Of a stretch of DNA of 64,000 bases, positions 36,925-44,716 are shown piece by piece (position 1 is the stretch's first letter; each line of letters begins with the position of its first letter). The position numbers and the translations under genes were made by a program. The stretch comes from Pseudofrankia saprophytica (GTDB lineage: Bacteria; Actinomycetota; Actinomycetes; Frankiales; Frankiaceae): assembly GCF_000235425.2 (NCBI RefSeq), contig NZ_KI912266.1, positions 1,071,886 through 1,135,885 of the forward strand, given 5' to 3'. A model generated the notes under the pieces. That model was not told the DNA's origin, did no database searches, and saw only the letters and a program-made list of their open reading frames with translations.

Positions 36925-38070
36925 ATGGACCTGCGGTATGGCATGAACCCCCACCAGCAGCCGGCGACGGCCAACCCGGTCGACGACGCCAGCCCGCCGG
37001 TGCGGGTCCTGCACGGCCAGCCTTCCTACATCAACATGCTGGACGCGTTGGAGGCCTGGCAACTCGTCAGGGAGGCGGCCGATGCCCTGGGCCGGCCCGC
37101 GGCCGCCTCCTTCAAACATCTCTCACCCGCCGGTGCCGCACTCGCCGGGCCGCTCGACGAGACGATGACCGAGACCTACGGGCTCGGCGCGTCGCCGGTG
37201 GGGATGTTGACGAGCGCCTACGTGCGGGCCCGCGACACTGACCCGAAAAGCTCCTACGGCGACTTCGCCGCGGTTTCCGCCCCGGTCGACGCGGAGCTGG
37301 CCGTACTGCTGCGCCGACTGGTCTGCGACGGAATCGTCGCGCCCGGTTATGAGCCCGGGACCGTGGCGACCCTGTCCGCGAAGAAGAACGGCACGTTCCT
37401 GGTCCTGGAAGCCGACCCTGCCCACCGGCCGCCCGCCCGAGAGATCCGTGAGGTGCACGGGATGCGCTTCACCCAGACCTGGGACGACGCCGTGCCCAAC
37501 CGGCAGACGCTGGCTGATGTCCGCGTCGGCACGGTGCCCGACCACGCCCTCGACGACCTGCTCCTTGGCCTGATCGTGGCCCGTCACACGCAGTCGAACT
37601 CGGTCGCCTACGTCCGAGGCGGGATGACGCTTGGCGTCGGCGCGGGCCAACAATCCCGGGTGGACTGCGTCCGCCTCGCCGGAGCGAAATCCGACACCTG
37701 GTGGCTACGCCGCCACCCCCGCGTCCGAGCGCTGCACATCGGCCAGAACCCGAAGATCCAAGATAGCATCAACGACGAGATTCAGTACCTCGACACTGGC
37801 GCCGCCGGTTCCGGCCTCCCACCCAGGCCTGGAGGGGCCCCGCCGTTGACCGCCCTGGAGCGCGCCCAGTGGCTGAGCCGGCTCGACGAGGTCAGCCTAG
37901 CTTCCGATGGCGCTCTGCCCTTCCCGGAAAACATCGTTCACGCCCGCCGTCACGGGGTGCGCTACGTGGCCGAACCCGGCGGATCAATCCGCTCCGCGGA
38001 GGTCATCGCCGCCTGTCACGATCAGGAGGTCGCCCTCGTCCACACCGGACTGCGCCTGTTCCGACACTGA
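36925..38070 (+). CDS. Stand-alone AICAR formyltransferase (PurH C-terminal domain homologue)
   Basis: 381 residues from ATG 36925. Opens MDLRYGMNPHQQPATANP (PurH-type RYGxNPHQ), catalytic Lys-His in AASFKHLSPAGAA, then CDGIVAPGYEPG, ARHTQSNSVAYVRGGMTLGV, AGAKSDTWWLRRHP and a C-terminal PFPENIVHARRHGVRYVAEPGGSIR. The N-terminal IMP cyclohydrolase (MGS-like) domain of bifunctional PurH is absent. It should make FAICAR from AICAR and 10-formyl-THF. A free-standing version in an accessory region may serve a pathway other than de novo purine synthesis. Confidence 0.9.
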   Translation: MDLRYGMNPHQQPATANPVDDASPPVRVLHGQPSYINMLDALEAWQLVREAADALGRPAAASFKHLSPAGAALAGPLDETMTETYGLGASPVGMLTSAYVRARDTDPKSSYGDFAAVSAPVDAELAVLLRRLVCDGIVAPGYEPGTVATLSAKKNGTFLVLEADPAHRPPAREIREVHGMRFTQTWDDAVPNRQTLADVRVGTVPDHALDDLLLGLIVARHTQSNSVAYVRGGMTLGVGAGQQSRVDCVRLAGAKSDTWWLRRHPRVRALHIGQNPKIQDSINDEIQYLDTGAAGSGLPPRPGGAPPLTALERAQWLSRLDEVSLASDGALPFPENIVHARRHGVRYVAEPGGSIRSAEVIAACHDQEVALVHTGLRLFRH

Positions 38071-38099
38071 CGTTCTTTCGGTTTCCTCCAGCACCGAGT

Positions 38100-38933
38100 T
38101 CATGTCCCGACGGGACCGGTGCGAGCGCCCCACAGTTCCGCGATCCGTCCGTCGGCGACACGGATGACTTCGATGAGTTCTCCAGTGTTGTCGGTCAGCC
38201 GGGAGCGGATCATGGCGCGGTCGTCCTCGGCGACCAGGTCAACGACCTCCGTGCGCAGATCCGGTGCGGCTGTGCGCATGGCGAGCCACCGTTCCTTGAC
38301 CATGCCGGGTCCACGGGACTGGAGCGGGTGACTGTAGAAGTCAGCGGTGAAGATCTCGTCGACCGCCGGTAGGTCGAGCGCGTTGAACGCCGCGTGCATG
38401 CGATGCGCCAGGCCCCGACTTGTCTGGGCCTTCGTCGGCCCGGCGGGTGCGCGGCCGGTGTCGTCCACGAGCGCCCGCGCCAGCGGCTCCAGCCGGCCGA
38501 AGGCTCGGGCCAGGCCGATGTGGTCGGCATAGTCGCGGGATTCGACGATCTGCCCGTCACGGACACGGACCACGAACACGCACGGCAGGGCGAACTCGCC
38601 GCGGTCGGCCATCCCGGTGTAGGTGAACTCCACGACGACCACCTCCGGATCCGCCGTCCGATGCACGGCCATCTCCGTCGGTGCGAACGACCGAACACCG
38701 GCTACTCGCCCGGCTGACCCGGCGAAGTGCTGGCGCAGCTCGGCACGAGTACGCAGCGGTTGATCACCCAACGGCGCAAACGGGTGCCGGACGTCGGTCC
38801 GCTCCCCGTACAGGCCGGCGAGCGCGTCGAGCTGACGCTCCCGCTCGTCCGGTGCGAGATCACCAGAAACCAGCCGGCTCACGCCGGCGGTGACCATGCG
38901 AACGATGTCGGCCGGGGCAGGTGTCGGTACCAT
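38100..38933 (-). CDS. SnoaL-like/nuclear transport factor 2-like protein (two tandem domains)
   Basis: 277 residues from ATG 38933. Two NTF2-like halves: the first (about 1-140) with RTDVRHPFAPLGDQPLRTRAEL and VVVVEFTYTGMADRGEFALP; the second (about 165-277) with RMHAAFNALDLPAVDEIFTA and YSHPLQSRGPGMVKERWLAM. Such domains act as small hydrolases or isomerases or bind ligands. Divergent from a TetR gene with a large dyad between them, so it is the probable regulated gene. Confidence 0.8.
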   Translation of the reverse strand: MVPTPAPADIVRMVTAGVSRLVSGDLAPDERERQLDALAGLYGERTDVRHPFAPLGDQPLRTRAELRQHFAGSAGRVAGVRSFAPTEMAVHRTADPEVVVVEFTYTGMADRGEFALPCVFVVRVRDGQIVESRDYADHIGLARAFGRLEPLARALVDDTGRAPAGPTKAQTSRGLAHRMHAAFNALDLPAVDEIFTADFYSHPLQSRGPGMVKERWLAMRTAAPDLRTEVVDLVAEDDRAMIRSRLTDNTGELIEVIRVADGRIAELWGARTGPVGT

Positions 38934-38942
38934 CGAGCCTCC

Positions 38943-38990
38943 AAACGAAGTCGCGACTCCGCCAACAGTAGCGGAGTCTGGACTTCGTTT
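38943..38990. promoter_or_regulatory. Operator: 20-bp inverted repeat between SnoaL-like and TetR genes
   Basis: Arms AAACGAAGTCGCGACTCCGC (38943-38962) and GCGGAGTCTGGACTTCGTTT (38971-38990) match at 18 of 20 positions around CAACAGTA. It sits 9 bp before the SnoaL-like ATG and 30 bp before the TetR start, ideal for repression of both. Confidence 0.85.
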
Positions 38991-39020
38991 ACAAGGGCGG
39001 CAGGGCCGGACCGGAGGTAG

Positions 39021-39569
39021 GTGAGAGCCGTGCGGAAGAACGCCGTCGCCAACCGCGAGCGCATCCTGGCCGCCGCCGAAGCGGTGTTCGGCGAGCACGG
39101 CGCGGCCGGCTCCACCGAGGACGTCGCACGCCGCGCCGAGGTCGGCATCGCGACCGTGTTCCGCCATTTCCCCACGAAGGCCGCGCTGGTGGAGGCGGCC
39201 CTGGTCCGCCACTTCGATCTGCTCAACGAGCGGGCATCCACCCTGGCTGCCCAATCCGACCCCGGACAGGCCTTCCGAGACCTGCTGCGAACCATGGTCG
39301 AGGGCGGGTCGACGAAGTTGACGCTCGCGTCCCAGATGCCGGATGGACAGTTCCCACCGAGCGTCCGCCAAGGGGCGGACAAGCTGCGCGCGACCGTCGA
39401 GGACCTCTTGGACCGCGCGGCGCGGTCAGGGGCGATCCGCCGGGACGTCGGGGCCGACGAGGTCTATCTCCTGGTCCGTGGACTCGCCCAGGCATCCGCC
39501 ACCACGCCGACCGCACCGCAAACCGTAAGCCGAGCCATCGAGGTGGTGATTGCTGGATTGAGCGCGTGA
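39021..39569 (+). CDS. TetR/AcrR family transcriptional regulator
   Basis: 182 residues from GTG 39021. Helix-turn-helix: NRERILAAAEAVFGEHGAAG, then DVARRAEVGIATVFRHFPTK. The ligand domain is short, ending SRAIEVVIAGLSA. Its last ~28 codons are duplicated as a fragment at 32285-32371. Divergent to the SnoaL-like gene with a strong dyad between. Confidence 0.94.
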   Translation: MRAVRKNAVANRERILAAAEAVFGEHGAAGSTEDVARRAEVGIATVFRHFPTKAALVEAALVRHFDLLNERASTLAAQSDPGQAFRDLLRTMVEGGSTKLTLASQMPDGQFPPSVRQGADKLRATVEDLLDRAARSGAIRRDVGADEVYLLVRGLAQASATTPTAPQTVSRAIEVVIAGLSA

Positions 39570-39728
39570 GGGGCCGTCCATCGTCAACGCCGCGCCGGCA
39601 ACAGGCGCGGGAACTGGCTGCACCGCACCGTGGACTGGCCGGCCAACCACGCGACACCTCACGCCGTCGACCGGTCAGCTCGGTGATTGGTCGGTCAGAA
39701 GCCGGCACATGACCACGCCAGTGCGCAG

Positions 39729-39903
39729 CTACGACTTGACCGTCAGGTTTTTCCGCCCGACTCTGCACACCGGAGGCGGTGTCCATGCCCCGCGCAGAAC
39801 GGTTGCGTCGGGTCCGTAGAGCCGCATCGTGACGCCCAGCGGGCCAGGTTGAGCCGGCAACCAGTTCGATTCCCGGTCGGATCCCGGACTGACATGCTGA
39901 AGT
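39729..39903 (-). pseudogene. C-terminal fragment of a DUF1214 (DUF1254-type) protein
   Basis: Minus frame from 39903 to TAG 39731-39729 reads ESNWLPAQPGPLGVTMRLYG then PDATVLRGAWTPPPV. The pattern NWLPAP.G.....RLYGP...VL.G.W.PP.V is the end of DUF1214 domains. The upstream part is missing; repeat copy F begins about 40 bp away. Confidence 0.7.
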
Positions 39904-39940
39904 CCGCCTCTGTCATGGCGTTCACCGATTACCCACCCGC

Positions 39941-40065
39941 CGATCCTTGTTTACCGAATCCACTGGTCCAGCACCATCCCGACCAGGAGCGCCAGCGGGT
40001 CGTTCGTCAGCAGCTCATCCGCCGCGTCGATCCGGCTCAGATGCGGTCCCACGTCGCCACGCTAG
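39941..40065 (-). repeat. Glycosylase 5'-end repeat, copy F (truncated)
   Basis: GTG at 40052 opens VGPHLSRIDAADELLTNDP and continues LVGMVLDQW, then stops (TAA) within the flank TAAACAAGGATCG, which aligns with the C/E flank GACAAACAAGGAACG. 5' flank CTAGCGTGGCGAC is a weaker match. Adjacent to the DUF1214 fragment. Confidence 0.83.
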
Positions 40066-40152
40066 CGCCACGTCGCATGCCCCGAAGATCAGATCTCACC
40101 GGAGGGCGGCGTCGAGGGCACGCCGGTGACCGGGATCCGGCTCGGGTGTCCT

Positions 40153-41226
40153 TCATGACGGCTGGCCACAGGCGCCGTGCTCGAGCGGGAGGAAGCCGTA
40201 GTCGGCGATCGCGTGTCGAGCCGCCGGGCTCGTGCACAGCCAGCTGTCCGGGTCCGCGAACAATCTGCCAAGCGCGGGTGGAAGAACGCCGGCCTGGTCG
40301 CGCAGCGCGACCACGTATTCGATGATCCGGAACGATTCGGGTATGCCCGGGACGCCGCGAACCTGGCCGAGGTTGATTTCGACCCGTCCGGCCGTCGGAT
40401 TGAACAGCGTCGCCGGGATGCCGTTGATGGCGCCGAGGACCAGGTTGCCGTGCTCGTCACTGTGGCCGTACTCGGCCTGGCCGATGTATTTACCGACGGA
40501 GTACAGGACCAGTGCGTTGCGGTTGCCGACCAACACCGGGTCCGTGCCCTGGTCCTGCTGCACCGTTCGCACGCACGAGCCAATGGCGCTCGCCCCGCTC
40601 AACTGCCGCAGCAGGGCCGCCAGAGCCGGTCCGATCGCCGGCAGGAAGACCTGAATCGATTCGCTGCTGGCACCGCCGACCTGATCCCACCGGGTGGCGC
40701 GACATTCGATGATCGCATTCAGCTGGGCGACGGTGAGTCGAGCCGGAACGTTCGACGTCCTGTTGTGTGCGTAGGTGAGCGCGTCGCGGGCGATGGGCAG
40801 GAACACCGAGTTCTCCGGCGCGCCGGCGGTTCGGGGTGCCAACGAGCGCGCGAAGTCGATGCACGGCCGGCCGTCCGGAAGGACCTGGCGGGTCGCGAGC
40901 GCCGTAATTCCAGGCAACGAACCGTTGGGCCTTGCGATCGGTTCGCAGCCGGCTTTGGGGACGATCGTTGACGATCCTGTCGCCCGCCAGCTTCCCAGCG
41001 GCGCGGCTCGACCGTGGGCGAGGTTGTACGCGGCGGCGAGACGTTCGAACAGCGTCTCCGTGGTGTCGCTGCCGACACCGATGATCGCCTGACTGTCGGC
41101 GACGACCCGGGCCGACGGGTCCGGCGGAGGGTCGGACGCGGACGCGGCGCTGCTGGGCCGCACGGTCGCTACCAGGGTGACGAGGATCGTGGCGAGGACT
41201 GCGGCGGACGGGAGTAGACGTCGCAT
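40153..41226 (-). CDS. Secreted PstS-like substrate-binding protein
   Basis: 357 residues with a signal peptide (MRRLLPSAAVLATILVTLVA, cleavage near SSAAS). The domain has IIGVGSDTTETLFERLAAAY, the pattern GVGSD.T near the N-terminus being typical of phosphate-binding-protein-like domains, then SWRATGSSTIVPK, and FARSLAPR. Four or more cysteines suggest extracellular disulfides. No ABC transporter genes accompany it. Confidence 0.78.
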   Translation of the reverse strand: MRRLLPSAAVLATILVTLVATVRPSSAASASDPPPDPSARVVADSQAIIGVGSDTTETLFERLAAAYNLAHGRAAPLGSWRATGSSTIVPKAGCEPIARPNGSLPGITALATRQVLPDGRPCIDFARSLAPRTAGAPENSVFLPIARDALTYAHNRTSNVPARLTVAQLNAIIECRATRWDQVGGASSESIQVFLPAIGPALAALLRQLSGASAIGSCVRTVQQDQGTDPVLVGNRNALVLYSVGKYIGQAEYGHSDEHGNLVLGAINGIPATLFNPTAGRVEINLGQVRGVPGIPESFRIIEYVVALRDQAGVLPPALGRLFADPDSWLCTSPAARHAIADYGFLPLEHGACGQPS

Positions 41227-41286
41227 GCGCCTAGGTTTCCAAAGTAAATGTACGCTGTCAACATATGTGGTCGGTACGATCCGCCA

Positions 41287-41904
41287 GTGAGCGCCAAGGG
41301 CCAGTCACGCAACCCTCGCGGCGAGGGAGAGCGACTGCGTGAGGCGCTCCTCGCCGCCGCCGCCGGGTTGCTGACGGAGGACCCGGATCTTCAGCACCTG
41401 TCGGTACGCGCGGTCACCTCCCGCGCCGGGGTCACGCACACGGCGATGTACCTGCACTTCGCGGACAAGCAGGCGCTGATCGAGGCAGTGAAGGTGCGGT
41501 GCTTCGACGATCTGGCCGAGGTGCTGGCCGACGCGGTCCGGGAGGCTCCGGACGACCCCGCCGCCAGGCTGCGGAAGGTGGGCGAGGCTTACCTGCGCTT
41601 TGCCACGGCTCGGCCTGGTCACTACGCGGTGATGTTCCACGCCGGCCATCCGGCCCAGGTCACCCCTGCGCCCGAGCACGTTCGCGCCGCCGGGCTGCGG
41701 GCGTTCGACTCACTCGTCGCCCTGACCGCGGACGTGACCGGCGGGCGGGACGCTCGCGACGCCGCGGCCGCTCTCTGGCTCTCTCTGCACGGCTGGGCGA
41801 GCATCCGGCAAAGCATGCCCTGGTTCCCGCTGCCCGACGAGCTCAGCTATGTCGCAAGCCAGGTCCACGCGCTCGCGCGAGGCACGCAGGTCCCCGGAGC
41901 GTAG
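41287..41904 (+). CDS. TetR/AcrR family transcriptional regulator
   Basis: About 205 residues from GTG 41287 (an in-frame ATG at 41248 would add 13 residues). Helix-turn-helix: LREALLAAAAGLLTEDPDLQ and VRAVTSRAGVTHTAMYLHFA; C-terminal TetR_C (WHG-type) region LWLSLHGWASIRQSMPWFPL. Divergent from the PstS-like gene with about 60 bp between. The gap holds an AT-rich stretch (GTCAACATATGTGG). Confidence 0.92.
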   Translation: MSAKGQSRNPRGEGERLREALLAAAAGLLTEDPDLQHLSVRAVTSRAGVTHTAMYLHFADKQALIEAVKVRCFDDLAEVLADAVREAPDDPAARLRKVGEAYLRFATARPGHYAVMFHAGHPAQVTPAPEHVRAAGLRAFDSLVALTADVTGGRDARDAAAALWLSLHGWASIRQSMPWFPLPDELSYVASQVHALARGTQVPGA

Positions 41905-41966
41905 CCGGGACCCAGCGGCGACCACCCGTGTTACCTCGAAGCGGATTGCCAGAACCCGGAGAACGG

Positions 41967-42006
41967 CCGGGGTTCGCGCGCCGCGGCAACGGCGCGCGAA
42001 CCCCGG
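41967..42006. terminator. 17-bp perfect inverted repeat terminator
   Basis: Arms CCGGGGTTCGCGCGCCG (41967-41983) and CGGCGCGCGAACCCCGG (41990-42006) with a 6-nt loop, lying between the convergent TetR gene and the surface-protein gene. Probably bidirectional. Confidence 0.85.
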
Positions 42007-42013
42007 CGCTGGG

Positions 42014-43543
42014 TCAGCTCCCGCTGTTGGTGGTTGTGAAGCTAATGCTCGACTGCACGCCCTCCTGGACGTAGTTGCCCCCGTCGCCGGCGGGAAAGAA
42101 CGTGGCGGTCAGGAAGTACTGGTCGATGACAAGGCCGTTGGTGACGAACGTCAGTACCGGCAGGTTCGCGCTCGGGTTGAGGGCCGCGGCCGATGGGCAC
42201 GGACTACCGCCCTGCGTATCGCAGGTCCAGACGACGGTTCCGGTCGGCGCGGGGGCGGCCGGGTTGGCGGCGTTGGCGAAGGACGCCGTAAAGGTCATGG
42301 TGCCGGGTGCGGAGATGTCGACGTTGTTGGGCGGGGGGTTGTTCGGGTCAGGGGTGATGACGATGGCGACCGGTGCCGGCTGGGACGTCGCGGTGGCCGA
42401 GGCGGTGTTGTTGGCCGACGCCGGGTCAGCCGTGGCCGAGGAGACCGTGGCGGTCACGGTCTGGGCGCCCAACGCGATATCCCCGGCGAGGGCGGAGACG
42501 GTGAGGGTGGCGTGGGCGCCCGGCGCCAGATCACCGATCGTCCAGACACCGGTCGACAAGGAGAACGTCCCCACCGACGGGCTCGCCGTCGGCGACACGA
42601 GCCCGGCCGGTATCGCGACCGTCGCGGTCACGCCCTGCGCCGTCGTCGAGGCACTCGTGTTCGTCACCGTCGTCGTGAAGCTCACGGTGCCGTAGTAGAA
42701 CGGCGCATTGCCGCTCACCGCCTGCGCGACCGCGAGGTCGGCCCCAGCCGGAGCCACGCTCACGGTCAGTGTCGCCGTCGTGGCGATGCCCTTGTTTTTC
42801 ACGGTGACGGTGTGCGCGCCCGGGGTGGTCGCCGTGCACGTCGCGCCGGTGCAGCTTCCGTTGGGGCTGATGCTGTACCTGGTGCCGGCCGGGTCGAGGG
42901 CGACCGGGTTTCCGAAGGCGTCGGATCCCTGCGCGGTGTATGCCTGGGTCGCGCCGGGAGCGATCGTCGAGTTGGCCGGGCTGATCGTCAGGCTGGCCAG
43001 CGGTGCGGCGTCGACGGTGAAGGTGTTCGCGTCCGCGAACGGAATCGCCGCCGCGCCGGCCGGGGTGAAGGTGGCCGGGAAGGCGAAGGTGCCCGGCGTG
43101 GTCGGCACGGTGACATTGCCGTAGGACAAGGTGGCGACCTGCCCGTCCGCGCAGTCCGTCGCGACGGTGATCACGTTCGATCCGTCGGGCTGGGCGGCGG
43201 TCCCGGCCACCTGGAACTGGGCGCACGGCGAGGTGGCGCTGAGATAGCCCGGCGCCGACGGCGTGCCGGTCTGCGGCGCGGAGAAGCCGGCCGGCACGGT
43301 GATGGTGATCGTGGCGGGAGCCGTGGGCTTCTGGGCCCGGTAGGTCCAGCCGAGACCGACGCCCTGAGTTCCGGCGTCGGCCTTCTTGGTGAGGAGTTTC
43401 AGGCTCCCGGGATTGACCGTCGCGGCCTGGGCGGCGTCCGCCGCGACAAATGACGTCGCCAGCGTGATGGCGGCCACAGCGGCCCCCAGTCCCGCCCGGC
43501 CGGGTCTCCCCGGCCAGGGAAACGCAGTACGTACACCCATCAT
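42014..43543 (-). CDS. Secreted Thr/Ala-rich surface protein with Ig/DUF11-like domains
   Basis: 509 residues. Signal peptide at about 10-40 (LGAAVAAITLATSFVAADAA, cleavage AQAA|TVN). Then beta-rich domains: one with paired cysteines (SPCAQFQVAG...TDCADGQVATLSYG), an Ig-like piece (LASLTISPANSTIAPGATQA), a CARDB/DUF11-type domain (DLAVAQAVSGNAPFYYGTVS) and a final domain with WTCDTQGGSPC. No LPXTG or membrane anchor at the C-terminus, so released or wall-associated. Confidence 0.82.
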   Translation of the reverse strand: MMGVRTAFPWPGRPGRAGLGAAVAAITLATSFVAADAAQAATVNPGSLKLLTKKADAGTQGVGLGWTYRAQKPTAPATITITVPAGFSAPQTGTPSAPGYLSATSPCAQFQVAGTAAQPDGSNVITVATDCADGQVATLSYGNVTVPTTPGTFAFPATFTPAGAAAIPFADANTFTVDAAPLASLTISPANSTIAPGATQAYTAQGSDAFGNPVALDPAGTRYSISPNGSCTGATCTATTPGAHTVTVKNKGIATTATLTVSVAPAGADLAVAQAVSGNAPFYYGTVSFTTTVTNTSASTTAQGVTATVAIPAGLVSPTASPSVGTFSLSTGVWTIGDLAPGAHATLTVSALAGDIALGAQTVTATVSSATADPASANNTASATATSQPAPVAIVITPDPNNPPPNNVDISAPGTMTFTASFANAANPAAPAPTGTVVWTCDTQGGSPCPSAAALNPSANLPVLTFVTNGLVIDQYFLTATFFPAGDGGNYVQEGVQSSISFTTTNSGS

Positions 43544-44099
43544 CTACCCCCCGTGTTGGTCCGAAATAAAATCTGGATTTGAGACCGTACCCGAAATTCA
43601 GCGGATCCGGGCGCCTGCGGCACGAATTCAGTGTGCGAAACCCGTTAGCACACCAACGCTAGGCGCGGAATGTTCGGCGGTAGACGTTCAGCGAGACCGC
43701 TATCGCGTCACGCAGGTGTTGGCGTAGTTAGGCGGCCGTTCCCAGCCCCGAACGCTCGGCGAGGCGGCCGATCGGTGGCTCGGTGGCTCGGTGGCTCGGT
43801 GGCTCGGTGGCTCGGTGGCTCGGTGGGTCGGTGGGTCGGTGGGTTCCAGCCTCGGATTCCTCGGGAGCTCCCGCTGGTCCCTCGGCTGGGACGTGTCCGG
43901 CGCGGTCGCTCCGGACGCTCCGCCCTGGCGGCATCCCCGTGTCACTTATGCTCCCGAACAGGCGGCCATGCCAGAGGACGCCGCGAAACTCGGCGTCCAG
44001 CACCGACTGATGTTGGTCCAGGCCGACCAAGACGGGATGCTCGCGGTAGCCGACCTGGCAGGGACCAGTCAGCGGCGACCCGACGGAGAGGAACTAGGT
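43544..44099. other. Non-coding region with a tandem repeat
   Basis: Upstream of the flavin/F420-type gene. The only strong structure is the 8-bp tandem array at 43774-43845. Frames crossing the array encode periodic ARWLGGSV-type sequence in all three frames because 8 is not a multiple of 3. A GGAGAGGAAC ribosome site at the right end serves GTG 44100. Confidence 0.55.
43774..43845. repeat. Nine-unit 8-bp tandem repeat (GGTGGCTC)
   Basis: Six exact units of GGTGGCTC, then two GGTGGGTC and one GGTGGGTT, with no spacer. Such arrays change length by slippage. Confidence 0.95.
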
Positions 44100-44525
44100 G
44101 TGGTCAGCCTGCCACCCGCATTGAGGGACCTGATCGAGTCCGGCCCCATGGCTCACCTGAGCACGATCAACCCCGACGGAAGCCCGCAGGTGACAGTCAT
44201 CTGGATCGGCCTGGACGGCGACGATCTGCTCAGCGGCCACATGTCGTGGCACACGAAGCTACGCAACATCGAGCAGGATCCGCGGGTCGTGTTGTCCTTC
44301 GACGCGCCACGGACCCCCGGCGTCCTCATGAACCAGTACGCCGTGTTGCATGCGCGGGCCACCATTCAGCCGAGCGACGACGCCTGGAACTTGCTCAACC
44401 GCCTGACGAAGGTCTACCTCGCCCCCGACGCCGAGTTCCCGGCGCCAAAGGGACCCGGTTTCATCGTGCGCTACTCCGTCCAGCGCATCGGCGGCGTCGG
44501 CCCCTGGGCATCGGCCTCGCGGTAG
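44100..44525 (+). CDS. PPOX-class (pyridoxamine oxidase-like) F420/FMN-dependent protein
   Basis: 141 residues from GTG 44100 with GGAGAGGAAC about 7 nt upstream. VVSLPPALRDLIESGPMAHL, then STINPDGSPQVTVIWIGLDG, SWHTKLRNIEQDPRVVLSFD: a split-barrel flavin fold of the actinobacterial F420-linked PPOX group. C-terminal GFIVRYSVQRIGGVGPW is family-typical. Frames extending into the upstream tandem array should not be taken as part of the protein. Confidence 0.9.
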   Translation: MVSLPPALRDLIESGPMAHLSTINPDGSPQVTVIWIGLDGDDLLSGHMSWHTKLRNIEQDPRVVLSFDAPRTPGVLMNQYAVLHARATIQPSDDAWNLLNRLTKVYLAPDAEFPAPKGPGFIVRYSVQRIGGVGPWASASR

Positions 44526-44716
44526 GCCAGCGGGCGATCACCTCGGTGGTGGCGGCGGGCCGTCCGGGCACGGATGGCGGGGTTCACCAACGCCACCGCA
44601 GACGCGGAGCCACGGCGGCTGATCCGTCAGGTGGGCCTACGGTCCGCCACTTGCGCAGAAACCCGTTGAGCCGGCGGTGACGAACCAACCAGGATGGGCC
44701 CGCGAGGTGATGCAGG

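Noticed and set aside
27755-40065. Integron-like attC array
   Set aside because: All repeats share orientation, but no integron integrase is seen, the genes between lie on both strands with their own signals, and the repeat encodes a conserved peptide rather than an imperfect palindrome.
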